From Pararhodobacter sp. CCB-MM2 (GTDB lineage Bacteria > Pseudomonadota > Alphaproteobacteria > Rhodobacterales > Rhodobacteraceae), in assembly GCF_001691415.1 (NCBI RefSeq), contig NZ_LRRR01000003.1, positions 1-64,000 of the forward strand: 64,000 nt of DNA. Direction: 5' to 3'. The notes under the pieces are model-generated. The model made no database searches. It saw only the letters and a list, made by a program, of their open reading frames with translations, and was not told where the DNA came from. Made by a program: the position numbers and the translations under genes. This document shows, piece after piece, positions 62,345-64,000 of the stretch; position 1 is the first letter of the stretch, and every line of letters begins with the position of its first letter.

Positions 62345-63562
62345 TCAGCCGATATGGGCGCGCGAGAAGCGGGCCGCAAGTTCCACATGCGCCGACCAGC
62401 GGAACTGGTCCACCACCTGCACCCAATCCAGCCGATAGCCCGCCGCGATGAGCGTTTTCGCGTCACGCGCGAAGGTCACCGGATTGCACGAGACATGCGC
62501 GATGACCGGCACCTGCGCCTTGGCAAGTTCGGCGATCTGAGCTTCAGCCCCGGCGCGCGGCGGGTCGATGACCACGGCGTCGAAGCGCTTCAGCTCGTCG
62601 GGCATCAGGGGGCGGCGAAACAGGTCACGCGCCTCGGTGCTGATCTTCTTCAGCCCCGCCGTATTGCGCCACCCGAGGTCCAGCGCGGCAAGCATCGGGG
62701 CAAAGCCTTCGACGGCATGCACCTCGGCGGTTTCGGCCAGCGGCAGGGCAAAGGTCCCGGCGCCGGCAAACAGGTCGGCCACGGATTTCGCCGCGCCCAC
62801 GGCCTCCTTCACGGCGGCCAGCAGCGCGGATTCGCCCTGCGGCGTGGCTTGCAGGAAGCTGCCCGGCGGCGGCGAGACATGGGCGCGCCCGAAGGCCAGC
62901 GTCGGCGGCTGCTCCTGCAGCAAAACCTCGCCGTTCCACGACAGGCGCACCAATCCATGGGCGCCTGCGATCTGCGGCAGGCTGAGATGCAGCGCCTTGT
63001 CGAGCGGCTTGCCCTCACTCACGGCGACCTCGATCCCCTGCTCGAACCGGGTGACGGTCAGCTTGACCTCGCCCTTTCGCGATCCGCCCTCAACGACCAG
63101 CGCCTCCAGCGCCGGCAGCACGTCGATCAGCGCGGGGTCCAGCAGGGTGCAGCCGGGAATGGCGGTGACGGTGTCCGACGCGCGGGCATGGAAGCCGACC
63201 AGCGCGCCAGATTTCAATCGGCGCCCGGCCAGAGTGGCGCGACGGCGCGAACGGGCGGGCGAGGTCAGGGTCGGGCGGAACTCGGCCTCCAACCCCTGCC
63301 CGGCCAAGGCCTGCCGGACAACGCCGGTCTTCCAGCTTTCGACAAAGGGATCGGCGGCATGCTGCAGCGCACAACCACCGCAGGACTTGTAATGCTTGCA
63401 GGGCGCGGCGACCCGTTCGGCCGCCGGGGTAACGATCTTCGGCTGGGCGATGCGCCCCTCGACCGCCTCGCCCCCGATGACCTCGCCGGGCAGTGCCCGC
63501 GCCACTGTCAGCCCGCCGCCGATGCCCTCACCGCGAATGTTCAGACGCTCGATGGTGATCAT
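62345..63562 (-). CDS. RlmD/TrmA-type RNA methyltransferase
   Basis: AdoMet-dependent RNA (uracil-5)-methyltransferase, 405 aa. The N-terminal TRAM part is short; four Cys (CKHYKSCGGCALQH, and a later Cys) bind [4Fe-4S]. The AdoMet-binding segment is SVADLFAGAGTFALPLAE and the catalytic Cys is in VIAHVSCNPVTFARD. It probably methylates 23S rRNA or tRNA; which site is not decided by the sequence. Its stop is 23 bases from the NavBac start, so the two may be cotranscribed. It overlaps the VOC gene by ATGA. Confidence 0.93.
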   Translation of the reverse strand: MITIERLNIRGEGIGGGLTVARALPGEVIGGEAVEGRIAQPKIVTPAAERVAAPCKHYKSCGGCALQHAADPFVESWKTGVVRQALAGQGLEAEFRPTLTSPARSRRRATLAGRRLKSGALVGFHARASDTVTAIPGCTLLDPALIDVLPALEALVVEGGSRKGEVKLTVTRFEQGIEVAVSEGKPLDKALHLSLPQIAGAHGLVRLSWNGEVLLQEQPPTLAFGRAHVSPPPGSFLQATPQGESALLAAVKEAVGAAKSVADLFAGAGTFALPLAETAEVHAVEGFAPMLAALDLGWRNTAGLKKISTEARDLFRRPLMPDELKRFDAVVIDPPRAGAEAQIAELAKAQVPVIAHVSCNPVTFARDAKTLIAAGYRLDWVQVVDQFRWSAHVELAARFSRAHIG

Positions 63563-63981
63563 GCCGAGGCCCTCGCCGGTGAAAACGCATAGCCCTCGGG
63601 CGAGAGGATCGTTGCCTCACGCAGGCCATGCGGCTTGTCGGCGGGCGCCTCGATGACCGTGCCGCCATGCGCTTCGGCACGCAAAACGGCAGCGTCAGGG
63701 TCGATTCCGAACAGATAGAACTGCGCTCCGGCCCCGCGCGGCGGGTTCTCGGGCAGGATGTCGTGCAGCGGATGGCGCGAGAAGGTGGCGTCCGAATGCA
63801 GCTGGATGAGCACCGCGCCATGCCGGGCCAGCGCGAAATCATCCGACAGACGGTGGATCGTCAGGCCCAAGCAGCCCTCAAGGAAGGCCGCCAGCCCGCG
63901 CACATCGCGGGTCAACAGGTTCACGCCCAGCCCGTCCAGACTGCGGCCGAACTCGGCGGCCCCCACTGTCTCCAGATCCAT
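63559..63981 (-). CDS. VOC/glyoxalase-family protein
   Basis: Vicinal-oxygen-chelate fold protein of 140 aa, probably a dioxygenase or lyase-like enzyme or a binding protein. The paired beta-alpha-beta-beta-beta units are recognisable (GVNLLTRDVRGLAAFLEGCLGL, then VIEAPADKPHGLREATILSPEG); a likely metal His is in IQLHSDATF. ATG 63981 overlaps the stop of the preceding gene (TGATG). Substrate unknown. Confidence 0.8.
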   Translation of the reverse strand: MDLETVGAAEFGRSLDGLGVNLLTRDVRGLAAFLEGCLGLTIHRLSDDFALARHGAVLIQLHSDATFSRHPLHDILPENPPRGAGAQFYLFGIDPDAAVLRAEAHGGTVIEAPADKPHGLREATILSPEGYAFSPARASA

Positions 63982-64000
63982 CACGCCTCTTCGTCCTCGT
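63981..64000 (-). CDS. 3' end of a gene cut by the window edge
   Basis: Only the last five codons are visible, reading EDEEA and then TGA, whose final A begins the ATG of the VOC gene. The acidic tail says nothing about function. The overlap suggests an operon with the VOC and methyltransferase genes. Confidence 0.4.

Overview
The window is a GC-rich stretch of chromosome from an alphaproteobacterium, almost certainly Rhodobacterales (Rhodobacter/Paracoccus/Roseobacter relatives). The evidence is a CcrM-type GANTC methyltransferase next to RNase HII, the hdaH-xseB-ispA-dxs order, a rimP-nusA-rnpM-infB operon, an ALDH16-type aldehyde dehydrogenase behind deoC, a RbaY-like PP2C response regulator and copies of a short intergenic repeat that I associate with this order. 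I saw no rRNA, tRNA, CRISPR array, transposase or phage gene. The window is mostly core chromosome with a few accessory spots.

Layout. 0-2.2 kb: rnhB and ccrM; the ccrM leader holds three GANTC sites and a perfect DnaA box. 2.2-6.6 kb (minus strand): an FCD regulator with two small coupled genes, an OmpA lipoprotein, an Ada-like repair protein and a reductive-dehalogenase-like Fe-S protein. 6.7-10.6 kb (plus): MFS transporter, nth, PfkB kinase, htpX. 10.6-10.8 kb: a palindromic non-coding module. 10.8-13.2 kb (minus): dciA-dsbA-caiB, divergent from mutY-alkB. 15.6-19.6 kb (plus): histone deacetylase-like gene, xseB, ispA, dxs. 19.7-24 kb: two secreted or outer-membrane proteins, NADAR, amn and HU. 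24-30.1 kb: DapA-like and Cys/Met PLP genes divergent from a MocR regulator, then MOSC, a PDR-type reductase, a B3/4 protein and a broken PaiB gene. 30.4-37.2 kb: three DMT-type transporters, a tandem-repeat OmpA protein, CorA and a lytic transglycosylase. 37.2-41.8 kb: an ABC ATPase divergent from deoC-ALDH16. 41.8-43.4 kb: MarR and FUSC with a 30-bp perfect palindrome. 43.5-48.9 kb: rimP-nusA-rnpM-infB with a candidate attenuator. 49-64 kb: mixed housekeeping genes (pip, ubiG, secB, fxsA, ilvA, rlmD), an Hpt/RbaY pair and a NavAb-like sodium channel.

Themes. DNA and genome maintenance recurs (rnhB, ccrM, Ada-like, nth, mutY, xseB, HU, dciA), as do isoprenoid precursor supply (dxs, ispA, then ubiG for ubiquinone) and envelope proteins. 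Many neighbours overlap by ATGA or GTGA, so translational coupling is common. The most promising unexplained items are the ccrM control region, the rimP leader attenuator, the five-copy dispersed repeat (one copy runs into the ada start region), the RdhA-like protein, the tandem-domain OmpA protein, the split MOSC/reductase pair and the small FCD-linked secreted cassette. I do not see one clearly new multi-gene system; what the window offers is a set of specific, testable local oddities.
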